Of a stretch of 11,908 nt of DNA, positions 1-7,674 are shown piece by piece. Position 1 is the first letter of the stretch. Every line of letters begins with the position of its first letter. Origin of the DNA: Pyrinomonadaceae bacterium. GTDB lineage: Bacteria > Acidobacteriota > Blastocatellia > Pyrinomonadales > Pyrinomonadaceae. The notes beneath the pieces were generated by a model. That model saw only the letters and a list, made by a program, of their open reading frames with translations, had not been told where the DNA came from and ran no database searches. Position numbers and translations under genes: made by a program. The stretch spans positions 1 through 11,908 of the forward strand of contig JACMMN010000096.1 of the NCBI GenBank assembly GCA_014379075.1, written 5' to 3'.

Positions 1-174
1 GCCGGGCAAACCCAGATCGGTAAGGATCGCGTCCGGCCTCTCGTTTTCGATGCGCGACAATGCCGTTTCCATACTTCCATACGCCGCAACGCATTTGAAA
101 CCGGGCGTGCCGTTGATGAGAGCTGTCAAGCCTTCGCGTATGTCACGCAGGTCTTCGATCAGGATGACCCGCAT
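1..174 (-). CDS. Response regulator, receiver domain (partial, runs off left edge)
   Basis: Only the first 58 codons are visible; the gene continues beyond base 1. The translation begins MRVILIEDLRDIREGL and reaches LTDLGLPG, a typical CheY-like receiver start. Glu7/Asp8 form the acidic pocket and Asp53 is the likely phosphoacceptor. It lies about 100 bp downstream of the sensor kinase on the same strand, so the two probably form one operon, with the HisKA_3 kinase phosphorylating this protein. Partners of such kinases are usually NarL/LuxR-type regulators with a C-terminal HTH; that part is outside the window and is inference. The ATG at 174 gives the canonical receiver N-terminus. An in-frame GTG at 216 would add 14 residues; neither start has a good Shine-Dalgarno sequence. 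Confidence 0.88.
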   Translation of the reverse strand, partial: MRVILIEDLRDIREGLTALINGTPGFKCVAAYGSMETALSRIENERPDAILTDLGLPG

Positions 175-275
175 TGGCGATGCAGTAATTTTGGTTGGTT
201 CGGCGGTTGAGATCACGTTAATTTAATTTATCGGAGGACTGTCGAGTTGTCGCCTGCCCGTGTGTGCAGGTAGTT

Positions 276-3200
276 TTACATTTGGTTCATTTTTGGCAGC
301 GGAAATTCGAAGTCGACACCGGTTCCGCCGGACTTCGACGCTTCGATGGTCAGCGTTCCGCCGAGAGCCTTTGAGCGCCGGGCCATGCTTCTCAGCCCCT
401 GCCCGTCACGCTCCGAATTTCCGGAATCGAAGCCTTTTCCATTGTCTTCGATCCTTAGCCTTAAAATTGAGTTTTCACATCGAAAATCGATGCGAACCTT
501 CGAGCACCCCGAATGGCGGGCGGCATTGTTGACGGCTTCCTTAAAGATCAGCAGCACATCGCGCCTGACACCGACGCTCAGTTTCAGATCGGCATCGTCG
601 GCCGGCGCATCGAAATCCAGTTCGATATCGCGCATCGCAAAAATTTCTTCGGCGTGCTGGCGCATTCTCCTCGTCAGGTCGAGCATGCGGTCGTGATCCG
701 GGCTGATCGCCCAGACAATGTCGTTCATCGACGCCACGCTTTCGCGGGCGATGTCGGCTATCGAGCCCAGCATATTCTCGTTGCCGTTGTTCGATTTTTG
801 TTTCGCCACCTCGCTCAGCAGTGAAATGCGCGTCAGGTTAGCACCGATATCATCATGCAGATCGGCGGCGATACGCGTCCTCATTCGTTCCATTTCAAGC
901 AGACGTCGGAGCCGGAAACGATAAAAAGCGTAGACCATAAAAACCGCCAAGGCCAAAACGCCTAGAAGAAACCACCATCGAAGATAGACCGGCGACAACA
1001 CTTTGAATGAGACAAGGGCCGGTTTCTCGCTCACTAAACCGTCGCCGGTGACGGCTCGAAACATGATGTTGTAATCACCCGCGGCAAGCCCCGCGAAATT
1101 GACAAAGCGTTCCGAAGCTGACTGCGACCAATCCGGCTGCGAATCGAACTTATACTGATATCGGACATCTTCGTCCGTGAGGGCCGCGAGGCTGGTAAAA
1201 TCAATGCGCACCTGATTTTCGTCAGGTTCGAGAGTTCGTAGGGCCATCTCTGTTACGCCCACTAACGAAACTTTTTGCGGTTTGCCTTCGATCTCGACGC
1301 GCGTGAGCAAAACTTCCGGCGGGTCAGCGGCTTTTTCCGGCAAAGGCACATATTTCACCAGGCCGGATGTCGTGCCGAACCACAATACACCCTTAACATC
1401 GCAAAAAGCCGAACGAAATTCGCGCTGCGGCTGGTTGCTGGCGATCTTTAATATCTTGACTTCGCCCGTTGCCGGATCTAGACGGTTGATGTCGCGATCG
1501 GTAGCGATGTAGATCAAGCCCTGTAGATCCTGCGTGAGAGCAAACGTCCGGTTGGATGACAAGCCTTCAATTTTACCGACCTTTATGATGTTTGGATTAT
1601 CGCTCGCGGGTTCGTCGATGCGGACCACGCCTTCGCGGCCCGAAGCCACCCACAGCCTACCTTCGCGGTCAACGAACATACCGTTTGCACCACCTTGCGG
1701 CACTCCGTCCGCCAGATCGAAGAACCGAGCAGCGCCGCCCGATATCCGAGCAAAACCGCGATTTAAGTAGCCGATCCACAAATTACCGGCCCGGTCTTCA
1801 GCAAAAGAGCTGATGAGATCCCTGTTCGCTGTAGGCAGACCTTCAGTATTTCCCACGTTGATCAGCTTCTCGGTTTCGCGTTCCCACTTAAAAAAACCGG
1901 TGCCGGTCTCGTCGCCCGTCGAGATCCAGACATCGCCGCGGGAATCTTCGAAAATCCGAAAAACATCCTGCGGCACAAGACCGGTTTTTTTATCGAGAAC
2001 GGTCATCGCCTGCGTTGCCGGCAAATCTTTGAAATCAACTTTGGGATACCGAAACAAGCCTTCCCCCGTGACGATCCACCATTCGCCGTTCCGCGCCTGA
2101 AAATTCGTTTGATTTTCGCCCGAACCGAAATAGATCAACGGATCCAGGGCAGGACGCAGCCATTCCAAGCCATTCTCACCCCAACGGCCTATCCGCCAAA
2201 GAAAATGTCCGAAAACCTTACTGTCCCTGGTCACTTCGACTTTGGCTCCCTTTTGCTCGACTTGCTTGTTATTTAAAAACCCTGTGATCAGCGCATTACC
2301 GTCATTAGTGCCCGAAATGCTGCGGATAAAAGCAATATCGTCCTCCGAACCAAACGAGATCAATCCGCGCCGTGAAAGCCGAAAAACGCCCTTGGCCCGA
2401 GTACCGAGCCAAAGATCGCCGCGTTTATCCTCGAACATAGAGAGATAGCGGTCGTCGCCGAGCCCGCTTTGCCGCGTGTATCGGTAAAATTTCGAAGCCT
2501 CGGGGTTGAATTCATACAACCCGCTGCTGGTCCCCAGCCAGATCTTTCCGTCAAACGATTCGACGATCGTTTCGATCCAATTGACCGCGGAATCGCCCTC
2601 GGGTGTTACATGGCGGACCGGCTGCGGCGTTTCGTTTTGATCGATTGAAAATTGGAACAGGCCTCTTTTTAAGGTGCCGACCCAAAAATTGCCCTTGGTG
2701 TCTTCGAGTAAAGTATGAAAATAGATGGGCGGCGATTCGTTTGAAACGTAGGCCGCCGAAGGTCCGTCTTCAGTGATCCGGAATAGGCTATTTTCCGTGC
2801 CTGACCATACCGAACCGCTTCGGTCCTCATAAAGCGAAAAAACATATCGCGAAGAGTCTCCACCCCCTGAATCAAGTTCCACGCGTACCAGATCAAATTC
2901 ATAACCCGATCTTTCGAGTCGAAACAGTCCTTCGCCGGTTCCGACCCAAATCGTGCCGCGCCGGTCTTCGATGAGTTTGGTTATTGTCTTGATCCCAGTA
3001 ACGGGCAGCGAATAAGTAATGAACACCGGTGTCTCGGCAAGCGTCAGGGCTTCTTCAGCCGTTATAACCCGGTCGTAGACTTTTCCGTCGGGCGTGAATT
3101 TTACCAGGCCGCCCGTGGTGGCCAGCCAGTAGTTGCCATCGCGTGCGGCGAGAAAATCTTTCACCTTGTCGCTAGGCAAACCTTCGCTGGTCGTGAAGTT

Positions 3201-3440
3201 TGTAAAATTATACCCGTCGAAACGCGCCAGGCCGCCATTGGTGCAAAACCAAAAAAAACCGGCGGCCTCCTGCGTGATGCTGTTTATGTTGTTTTGCGGC
3301 AATCCATCGGCTACAGTGTAAGCTTTTATGGGAAGGCGTTCGGCGTTTGCGATGACGGAAAAAATTAAGACAAGCCCGGTGCAAATCAGCTGCATGGATC
3401 GTCGATGCGATAGATGGTTTTGATTTGCTAGAAGCGGCAT
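276..3440 (-). CDS. Two-component sensor histidine kinase with periplasmic Reg_prop beta-propeller and Y_Y_Y domain
   Basis: A 1054-residue inner-membrane sensor. Positively charged residues (SHRRS) precede a hydrophobic signal segment at about 17-33. Residues about 38-700 hold many propeller blades of the form EDRxGxxWxGTxxGLxR, opening with the classic ADGLPQNNINSI. A Y_Y_Y domain follows (about 705-815), then one membrane helix (about 820-841), a HisKA_3 dimerisation domain with phosphoacceptor His862 in ADLHDDIGANL, and a HATPase domain with N-box FKEAVNNAARHS, DNGKGF and GQGLRSM. Family knowledge: such proteins sense periplasmic ligands, often glycans in Bacteroidetes; the ligand here is unknown. 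The frame stays open to an ATG at 3530, but I prefer 3440 because it gives a proper signal-peptide n-region and lies downstream of the promoter at 3480-3508. The extra 30 residues would be encoded by AT-rich, non-coding-looking DNA. The receiver gene follows directly. Confidence 0.93.
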   Translation of the reverse strand: MPLLANQNHLSHRRSMQLICTGLVLIFSVIANAERLPIKAYTVADGLPQNNINSITQEAAGFFWFCTNGGLARFDGYNFTNFTTSEGLPSDKVKDFLAARDGNYWLATTGGLVKFTPDGKVYDRVITAEEALTLAETPVFITYSLPVTGIKTITKLIEDRRGTIWVGTGEGLFRLERSGYEFDLVRVELDSGGGDSSRYVFSLYEDRSGSVWSGTENSLFRITEDGPSAAYVSNESPPIYFHTLLEDTKGNFWVGTLKRGLFQFSIDQNETPQPVRHVTPEGDSAVNWIETIVESFDGKIWLGTSSGLYEFNPEASKFYRYTRQSGLGDDRYLSMFEDKRGDLWLGTRAKGVFRLSRRGLISFGSEDDIAFIRSISGTNDGNALITGFLNNKQVEQKGAKVEVTRDSKVFGHFLWRIGRWGENGLEWLRPALDPLIYFGSGENQTNFQARNGEWWIVTGEGLFRYPKVDFKDLPATQAMTVLDKKTGLVPQDVFRIFEDSRGDVWISTGDETGTGFFKWERETEKLINVGNTEGLPTANRDLISSFAEDRAGNLWIGYLNRGFARISGGAARFFDLADGVPQGGANGMFVDREGRLWVASGREGVVRIDEPASDNPNIIKVGKIEGLSSNRTFALTQDLQGLIYIATDRDINRLDPATGEVKILKIASNQPQREFRSAFCDVKGVLWFGTTSGLVKYVPLPEKAADPPEVLLTRVEIEGKPQKVSLVGVTEMALRTLEPDENQVRIDFTSLAALTDEDVRYQYKFDSQPDWSQSASERFVNFAGLAAGDYNIMFRAVTGDGLVSEKPALVSFKVLSPVYLRWWFLLGVLALAVFMVYAFYRFRLRRLLEMERMRTRIAADLHDDIGANLTRISLLSEVAKQKSNNGNENMLGSIADIARESVASMNDIVWAISPDHDRMLDLTRRMRQHAEEIFAMRDIELDFDAPADDADLKLSVGVRRDVLLIFKEAVNNAARHSGCSKVRIDFRCENSILRLRIEDNGKGFDSGNSERDGQGLRSMARRSKALGGTLTIEASKSGGTGVDFEFPLPKMNQM

Positions 3441-3479
3441 GTTTTCATTATTGATCGAAGGTTGGAAATTGATGTCGGA

Positions 3480-3508
3480 ATTATGGCACCAGAACCGATC
3501 GTTTACAA
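3480..3508 (-). promoter_or_regulatory. Putative sigma-70-type promoter for the sensor kinase operon
   Basis: Read on the minus strand, a -35 box TTGTAA (3508-3503) is followed after exactly 17 bp by a -10 box CATAAT (3485-3480). They match the consensus at 4/6 and 5/6 positions. Transcription would begin near 3473 and leave a leader of about 33 nt before the ATG at 3440, which supports that start over the one at 3530. Prediction from sequence only. Confidence 0.45.
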
Positions 3509-3595
3509 GAAATATAAACTTTGCGGGCATGGAAGTAACCTTAAAAAATGGTATTTTTAACGGTGCGGAATTAGGCCGTGAGATTGAAGGAATCT

Positions 3596-4294
3596 ATGAA
3601 AATAGCATTGATCGGTTTTGGAGCGATGGGAACGCTGATCAAAACCCTGGCCGAGAAAAAAAGCCACGAAGTTGCCGCGGTTATAGATGAATCGGACGCG
3701 GGTTTGACAGCGGACGCGCTTGCCGTGAAGTTGGCGGGTGTCGATGCCGCGATCGATTTTTCAACTGCTGAGGCGGTGCGACGCAATGCTGGCGCGTGCG
3801 TCATAGCCAAAGTGCCTTTGGTGGAAGGCACGACAGGCTGGAACGGTGAAATACCGGCGATCCGTAAATTGGTCGAGGAGAACGACGGAGCGTTTGTATT
3901 CGGGGCAAATTTTTCGGTCGGTGTGAATTTATTCTATCGGATGGCTGACCATGCATCGGAACTTTTTTCGAAGTTTCCCGAGTACGAGGTTTTTATCGAA
4001 GAACAGCATCATTCACGAAAAAAGGATGCGCCGAGCGGTACTGCGTTGAAACTGAAGGACATCGTAGAACGGCATATGCAGAAGGAGTTTTCCGTTTCGG
4101 CTACGCGTGCGGGGAACATCCCGGGCACGCACAGCGTCGGTTTTGACGGCACGGCGGATCAGATACTGCTTAAACATACAGCCCGTTCTCGCGAAGGGTT
4201 TGCGGGCGGTGCAATTCTCGCGGCGGAATGGATCGCAGGTAAAAAAGGTTTTTACGAATTTGCCGATGTGATGGACGAGATTTGTCAGAAATGA
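3596..4294 (+). CDS. dapB: 4-hydroxy-tetrahydrodipicolinate reductase
   Basis: This cytoplasmic enzyme reduces the DapA product to tetrahydrodipicolinate with NAD(P)H in the diaminopimelate/lysine pathway. The 232-residue protein starts MKIALIGFGAMG (Rossmann GxGxxG), then has DFS at 54-56 and GTTG at 78-81. The catalytic segment is EEQHHSRKKDAPSGTAL, with His138 and Lys142 matching the E. coli His159/Lys163 pair. The PGTHSVGF and HTARSREGFAGGA signatures follow. It is about 40 residues shorter than the E. coli enzyme, as in other short DapB proteins, with no essential motif missing. The ATG at 3596 has GAAGGA just upstream; an in-frame GTG at 3578 is less likely. The stop overlaps the start of the trpF-like gene by 4 bp. 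Confidence 0.96.
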   Translation: MKIALIGFGAMGTLIKTLAEKKSHEVAAVIDESDAGLTADALAVKLAGVDAAIDFSTAEAVRRNAGACVIAKVPLVEGTTGWNGEIPAIRKLVEENDGAFVFGANFSVGVNLFYRMADHASELFSKFPEYEVFIEEQHHSRKKDAPSGTALKLKDIVERHMQKEFSVSATRAGNIPGTHSVGFDGTADQILLKHTARSREGFAGGAILAAEWIAGKKGFYEFADVMDEICQK

Positions 4295-4941
4295 GACCCA
4301 GGGTAAAGATCTGCTGCATGGCGAATTCCCGTGAAGCTTTCGATGCGATAAGCTTCGGTGCCTCTGCGGTTGGATTGGTAGGGGCGATGCCTTCGGGCCC
4401 GGGGCCGATCTCTGATGAGGAGATCTTTCAGATCGCGAACACAATCCCGCCGCCGATCGCCACATTTTTACTGACCAGCGAAACGACCGCAGCCGGAATT
4501 ATTGCCCATCATGAACGAACAAGAACGAACACGATCCAGATCGTCGACGAACTGGCAGGCAGGACTTATAACAAGATCCGCGAAGCGCTGCCCAATGTTA
4601 AACTCGTCCAGGTGATACACGTTATCGATGAACGGTCCGTTGACGAAGCGGCTGAATTGGCTGAATTTGTCGATGCGATCCTGCTCGACAGCGGGAATCC
4701 ACAGCTGGCGGTCAGGGAACTCGGAGGAACAGGACGGCGGCACGATTGGCGTTTGAGCCGCAGGATAGTCGAAACCTGTGGAAAGCCGGTTTTTCTCGCC
4801 GGCGGATTGAATGCGGAAAACGTCCTCGAAGCGATTGAAACCGTGCAGGCTTTTGGTCTGGATCTTTGTTCGGGTGTGAGGACGGACGGGAAACTGGACC
4901 TGCGTAAGCTTGAACGATTTTTCAACGCCGTGAATCGATGA
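4291..4941 (+). CDS. trpF: Divergent phosphoribosylanthranilate isomerase-like TIM-barrel protein
   Basis: A 216-residue protein of the TrpF family, which isomerises N-(5'-phosphoribosyl)anthranilate in tryptophan synthesis. Matching features: KICC near the N-terminus with Cys8 at the catalytic-base position, LLDS with Asp133 at the general-acid position, GGTGRRHDW (145-153), FLAGGLNAENV (168-178), and DLCSGVRTDGKLD as the C-terminal phosphate-binding region. Two classic signatures are altered. The SPR motif after strand 2 is replaced by MPSGPGPISDEE, and the VQLHGDE motif reads IQIVDELAG. This is a distinct TrpF-like subfamily, so the reaction is likely but not certain. The ATG at 4291 overlaps the dapB stop as ATGA, suggesting translational coupling; a TTG at 4282 is the alternative. 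No other trp gene is nearby. The 3' end overlaps the convergent M23 gene by 20 bp. Confidence 0.85.
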   Translation: MRPRVKICCMANSREAFDAISFGASAVGLVGAMPSGPGPISDEEIFQIANTIPPPIATFLLTSETTAAGIIAHHERTRTNTIQIVDELAGRTYNKIREALPNVKLVQVIHVIDERSVDEAAELAEFVDAILLDSGNPQLAVRELGGTGRRHDWRLSRRIVETCGKPVFLAGGLNAENVLEAIETVQAFGLDLCSGVRTDGKLDLRKLERFFNAVNR

Positions 4942-5515
4942 GATCGGACGGATCGAGCCATCCGGTTCGGACCGGGCTGTAACCGATGAAAACCATGTCC
5001 CACGATGGACAGCTTTCATCACGGATTTCGAAATGCAGGTGGCATAAATAGCGGCCGTTCGCATTGCCGACCTTGCCTATCTGTTCGCGGAGTCTGACCT
5101 CGCCGGTTGTTTTAGCAATTTCCTGAAGATGTGCGTACAGCGATTGAAGCCTCCTTCCATCAGGCATCGTATGTTCGATCATTACGACGTTTCCCCATCC
5201 GGGCCCGGCATCTTTGGCATAGGTAATGATTCCGTTCGCGGCTGAATACACCGCTTCGCCGCAGTCGGTGTTGCCGCCGCTATTTTTGTTCCAATCTTCG
5301 CCTAGATGATTGTCCTCACCGAAATCGAGTGCGTTGTACCATTCGTCCTTTGCGTCTTTGGCCTGCGTCAAAAACCTTGTTTTCCCGACCGGATAGGCGA
5401 ACGAATCCGCGATCACAACCGGTGTTGCAGGCGGACCTATTTGCTGTATGTCTGCTTGCGAGCAAGCGGCGAAAACGAGCATCGCCGATGTCAGGACAAC
5501 TCTTATAAAGGCCAT
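4922..5515 (-). CDS. M23-family metallopeptidase (LytM/lysostaphin-type), predicted lipoprotein
   Basis: A 197-residue exported peptidase. The N-terminus MAFIRVVLTSAMLVFAACSQ is a lipoprotein-like signal peptide with a possible lipobox ending at Cys18 (FAAC; position -3 is not ideal). The M23 core shows HLGEDW (zinc ligands His70 and Asp74), LYAHL (His129) and CHLHFEIR (His159 and zinc ligand His161), matching the LytM residues His210, Asp214, His260, His291 and His293. Family members cut peptide crossbridges of peptidoglycan or serve as non-catalytic activators; all metal ligands are present here, so activity is plausible. It lies between dapB-trpF and dapA, a cell-wall precursor context, but on the opposite strand. 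It shares an intergenic region with dapA, and its last 20 bp overlap the 3' end of the trpF-like gene. Confidence 0.92.
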   Translation of the reverse strand: MAFIRVVLTSAMLVFAACSQADIQQIGPPATPVVIADSFAYPVGKTRFLTQAKDAKDEWYNALDFGEDNHLGEDWNKNSGGNTDCGEAVYSAANGIITYAKDAGPGWGNVVMIEHTMPDGRRLQSLYAHLQEIAKTTGEVRLREQIGKVGNANGRYLCHLHFEIRDESCPSWDMVFIGYSPVRTGWLDPSDLIDSRR

Positions 5516-5534
5516 AATTTTCTGCGATCTATTT

Positions 5535-5564
5535 TTGTATCTTAGCCGCTCTTGAGAATATACT
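5535..5564 (+). promoter_or_regulatory. Putative promoter for the dapA operon
   Basis: TTGTAT (5535-5540) and TATACT (5559-5564) are separated by 18 bp. The -10 box matches the consensus at 5/6 and the -35 box at 3/6. The predicted start near 5571 gives a 30-nt leader before the dapA ATG. Its -10 box overlaps the -10 box of the putative opposite-strand promoter. Prediction only. Confidence 0.35.
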
Positions 5565-5584
5565 TAACGAAAATTCCAATGCAA
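5557..5584 (-). promoter_or_regulatory. Putative promoter for the M23 peptidase gene
   Basis: On the minus strand, TTGCAT (5584-5579) and TATATT (5562-5557) are separated by 16 bp. The -10 box matches at 5/6; the -35 box is weak. The leader to the ATG at 5515 would be about 35 nt. It overlaps the putative dapA promoter face to face. Confidence 0.3.
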
Positions 5585-5600
5585 TAGTTTTAATAAGGTT

Positions 5601-6500
5601 ATGACGAAGAAAATCGATTGGATGTTCGGCTGCGCTACGGCTTTGGTGACGCCTTTTCATAAGGACGGCTCGATCGATGACGACTGTTTCAAATCGCTCG
5701 TGGGGCGCCAAATAAAGAACGGTGTTTTCCTGCTTGTTCCGTGCGGGACGACCGGCGAGAGCGTGACGATGAGCGAAGACGAGCGGCTGCACGTTATCAA
5801 AATGACGGTCACTGCCGCGAAAGGTAAAAATGCAAAGGTCATCGCAGGAACGGGCAGCAACAACACAGCAGCAACGATAGATTTTACTCGAATGGCGAGG
5901 GAAGCCGGAGCGGACGCCGCCTTGATCGTCGCGCCGTATTACAATAAGCCGACGCAGGACGGAATGTTCGCCCATTTTTCGGAGATCGCGAAATCGGTAA
6001 AGGGTTTTCCGATCATGCTTTATAATGTGCCGTCGCGAACTGCCTCGAATATTTCGGCGGCGACAACAATGCGGCTTGCCGATGCCCATGAAAATATCGT
6101 CGCGACAAAGGAAGCATCCGGCGACCTTTCGCAGACGATGGAAATATTGAAAAACCGGCCGAAAAATTTCAAGGTCTTTTCCGGCGACGACGCGACGGCT
6201 TTGCCGTTGATCTCGCTTGGAGCGGACGGGTTGGTTTCGGTGTGCGCTAATGAAATCCCGAAGGAAACTTCGAAAATGATCGATAAAGCCCTAGACGGCG
6301 CTCATACTTCATCGCGGAAAATGCATTATCAAATTTTGCCGCTGATGGAAGCGAACTTTATCGAATCCTCACCCGCTCCATGCAAATTTGTGATGAAGGA
6401 AATGGGACTGCTCGAAGAAAATTTGCGGCTGCCGCTTGTCCCTGTAACGGCGGAAACGCGGGCAAAGCTAAAAGCCGTAATGCTGGCTATGAAAAATTAA
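5601..6500 (+). CDS. dapA: 4-hydroxy-tetrahydrodipicolinate synthase
   Basis: DapA condenses pyruvate with aspartate-semialdehyde, the first committed step of diaminopimelate and lysine synthesis, in the cytoplasm. The 299-residue TIM barrel is the usual length (E. coli 292). Visible active-site elements are PCGTTGES (Thr50/Thr51), YYNKPTQDGM, YNVPSRT (Tyr141, and Arg146 for carboxylate binding) and VATKEASGD with Schiff-base Lys170. The set Tyr141/Arg146/Lys170 fits DapA better than most other lyases of this superfamily, though relatives such as N-acetylneuraminate lyase share part of it; the dapB and dapD neighbours support DapA. An AAGG lies very close to the ATG at 5601. The secreted peptidase gene begins 19 bp downstream, so these are probably cotranscribed. 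Confidence 0.95.
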   Translation: MTKKIDWMFGCATALVTPFHKDGSIDDDCFKSLVGRQIKNGVFLLVPCGTTGESVTMSEDERLHVIKMTVTAAKGKNAKVIAGTGSNNTAATIDFTRMAREAGADAALIVAPYYNKPTQDGMFAHFSEIAKSVKGFPIMLYNVPSRTASNISAATTMRLADAHENIVATKEASGDLSQTMEILKNRPKNFKVFSGDDATALPLISLGADGLVSVCANEIPKETSKMIDKALDGAHTSSRKMHYQILPLMEANFIESSPAPCKFVMKEMGLLEENLRLPLVPVTAETRAKLKAVMLAMKN

Positions 6501-6519
6501 ATCAAACGCGATTACAATT

Positions 6520-7674
6520 ATGAAAAGAACCGCAGTATTTATTTTATTCGCTGCAATTTTAGTTATGAATATAACTGCACAGACTAAGCCGCGTGCCCGC
6601 GATCTGGGTGTTCCTTTTGACGGATCACCGGGGCAATTTAACGCTATCACCGATGTGAAAGGCGTCGAGGTCGGTTATACGACGCTGATTTCCGGCACGG
6701 GAAAGAAAGCGGTCCGCACCGGCGTAACAGCGATTTTACCGCAGGGTAAAGCTTACCGAGGCAGTTTGTTCGGGGCGTGGCATACGCTCAATGGAAACGG
6801 AGAAATGACGGGAACGACGTGGCTGCAGGAATCGGGTGCTTTCGGCGGGCCGATTATGATTACAAATACTCATAGCGTTGGAATTGTTCGCGATGCGGTG
6901 ATCGAATGGGGTCTGCGAAAAGGTGTAACGGACGGATATTCCGGCGATTTCAGTTTGCCGATAGTAGCGGAAACGTGGGACGGATTTTTGAGCGACATTA
7001 ACGGCTTTCATGTTAAAAAGGAACATGTTTTCACAGCTCTCGATTCGGCAAAATCGGGAATTCCGGCCGAAGGCAACGTCGGCGGCGGAACCGGAATGGT
7101 TGCTCACCAATTCAAAGCCGGAACCGGCACGTCTTCGCGAGTTCTTGGCGCCAAGGACGGCGGATATACGGTCGGCGTGATGGTGCAGGCGAATTACGGC
7201 TCGCGGCGGCTAATGAAAATTGCGGGTGTGCCGGTCGGAAAAGAGATCACGGATCTGATGCCCAATGAGAGAAAGGCTGACGATGACAGCGGCTCGATAA
7301 TCGTCGTAGTTGCGACCGACGCGCCGGTTCTTCCACACCAGCTTAAACGGATCGTCCAGCGTGTTTCGCTCGGAATCGGTTTGATGGGCGGCATCGGCGG
7401 AAATTCGTCGGGTGATATTTTCATCGCATTTTCGACGGCAAACTCAGCTTCGGTCGGCAAGACAGAGATTTCAAACGTGTCACTGCTGTCAAACGAAAAG
7501 ATCAATCCGCTCTTCGAAGCAACGGTACAGGCGACAGAGGAAGCAATAGTTAATGCCCTCGTCGCGGCGGAGACGATGACTGGGTTTGATGGTAATACGG
7601 TTTATGCATTCCCGCATAACAGGTTGAAGGCGGCGCTAAAGAAATATAATCGGCTGCAGGAACCGGTAAAATGA
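6520..7674 (+). CDS. Secreted P1/S58-family aminopeptidase (DmpA-like)
   Basis: A 384-residue protein of the DmpA/BapA family of N-terminal-nucleophile aminopeptidases, whose members release N-terminal L-, D- or beta-amino acids. The signal peptide MKRTAVFILFAAILVMNITA probably ends at residue 20, so the enzyme is exported. Family blocks are GPIMITNTHSVGIVRDA, EGNVGGGTGM, VMVQANYG (Asn225 at the DmpA Asn218 position), IVVVATDAPVLPHQLKR and GGNSSGDIFIAFSTAN. Ser297 is the likely nucleophile exposed by autocleavage. The residue before it is Ser296, where DmpA has Gly. The gene sits between dapA and dapD and its stop overlaps the dapD start as ATGA. That could mean a role with cell-wall or D-amino-acid peptides, but the substrate is unknown. 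No clear Shine-Dalgarno sequence precedes the ATG. Confidence 0.92.
   Translation: MKRTAVFILFAAILVMNITAQTKPRARDLGVPFDGSPGQFNAITDVKGVEVGYTTLISGTGKKAVRTGVTAILPQGKAYRGSLFGAWHTLNGNGEMTGTTWLQESGAFGGPIMITNTHSVGIVRDAVIEWGLRKGVTDGYSGDFSLPIVAETWDGFLSDINGFHVKKEHVFTALDSAKSGIPAEGNVGGGTGMVAHQFKAGTGTSSRVLGAKDGGYTVGVMVQANYGSRRLMKIAGVPVGKEITDLMPNERKADDDSGSIIVVVATDAPVLPHQLKRIVQRVSLGIGLMGGIGGNSSGDIFIAFSTANSASVGKTEISNVSLLSNEKINPLFEATVQATEEAIVNALVAAETMTGFDGNTVYAFPHNRLKAALKKYNRLQEPVK

Noticed and set aside
253..270. Small hairpin (5-bp stem) between the kinase and response-regulator genes
   Set aside because: The stem is too short to be distinguished from chance and there is no T-tract.
3441..3530. Thirty extra N-terminal residues for the sensor kinase (ATG at 3530)
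   Set aside because: The AT-rich stretch contains a well-spaced promoter, and the signal peptide is better placed from the ATG at 3440. An AAGG before 3530 leaves some doubt.
3521..3549. Possible plus-strand promoter for dapB (TTGCGG-17-AAAAAT)
   Set aside because: It matches the consensus at only 3/6 and 4/6, too weak to list in an AT-rich region.
4468..5064. Minus-strand frame of 198 codons across the trpF-like gene and the M23 3' end
   Set aside because: It is a shadow of trpF and M23, both of which have clear family motifs; the translation shows no domain.
5529..6089. Long minus-strand reading frame (186 codons) opposite dapA
   Set aside because: It lies wholly antisense to strongly supported dapA codons, has no recognisable motif, is rich in Arg/His/Cys as shadow frames are, and has no ribosome site.
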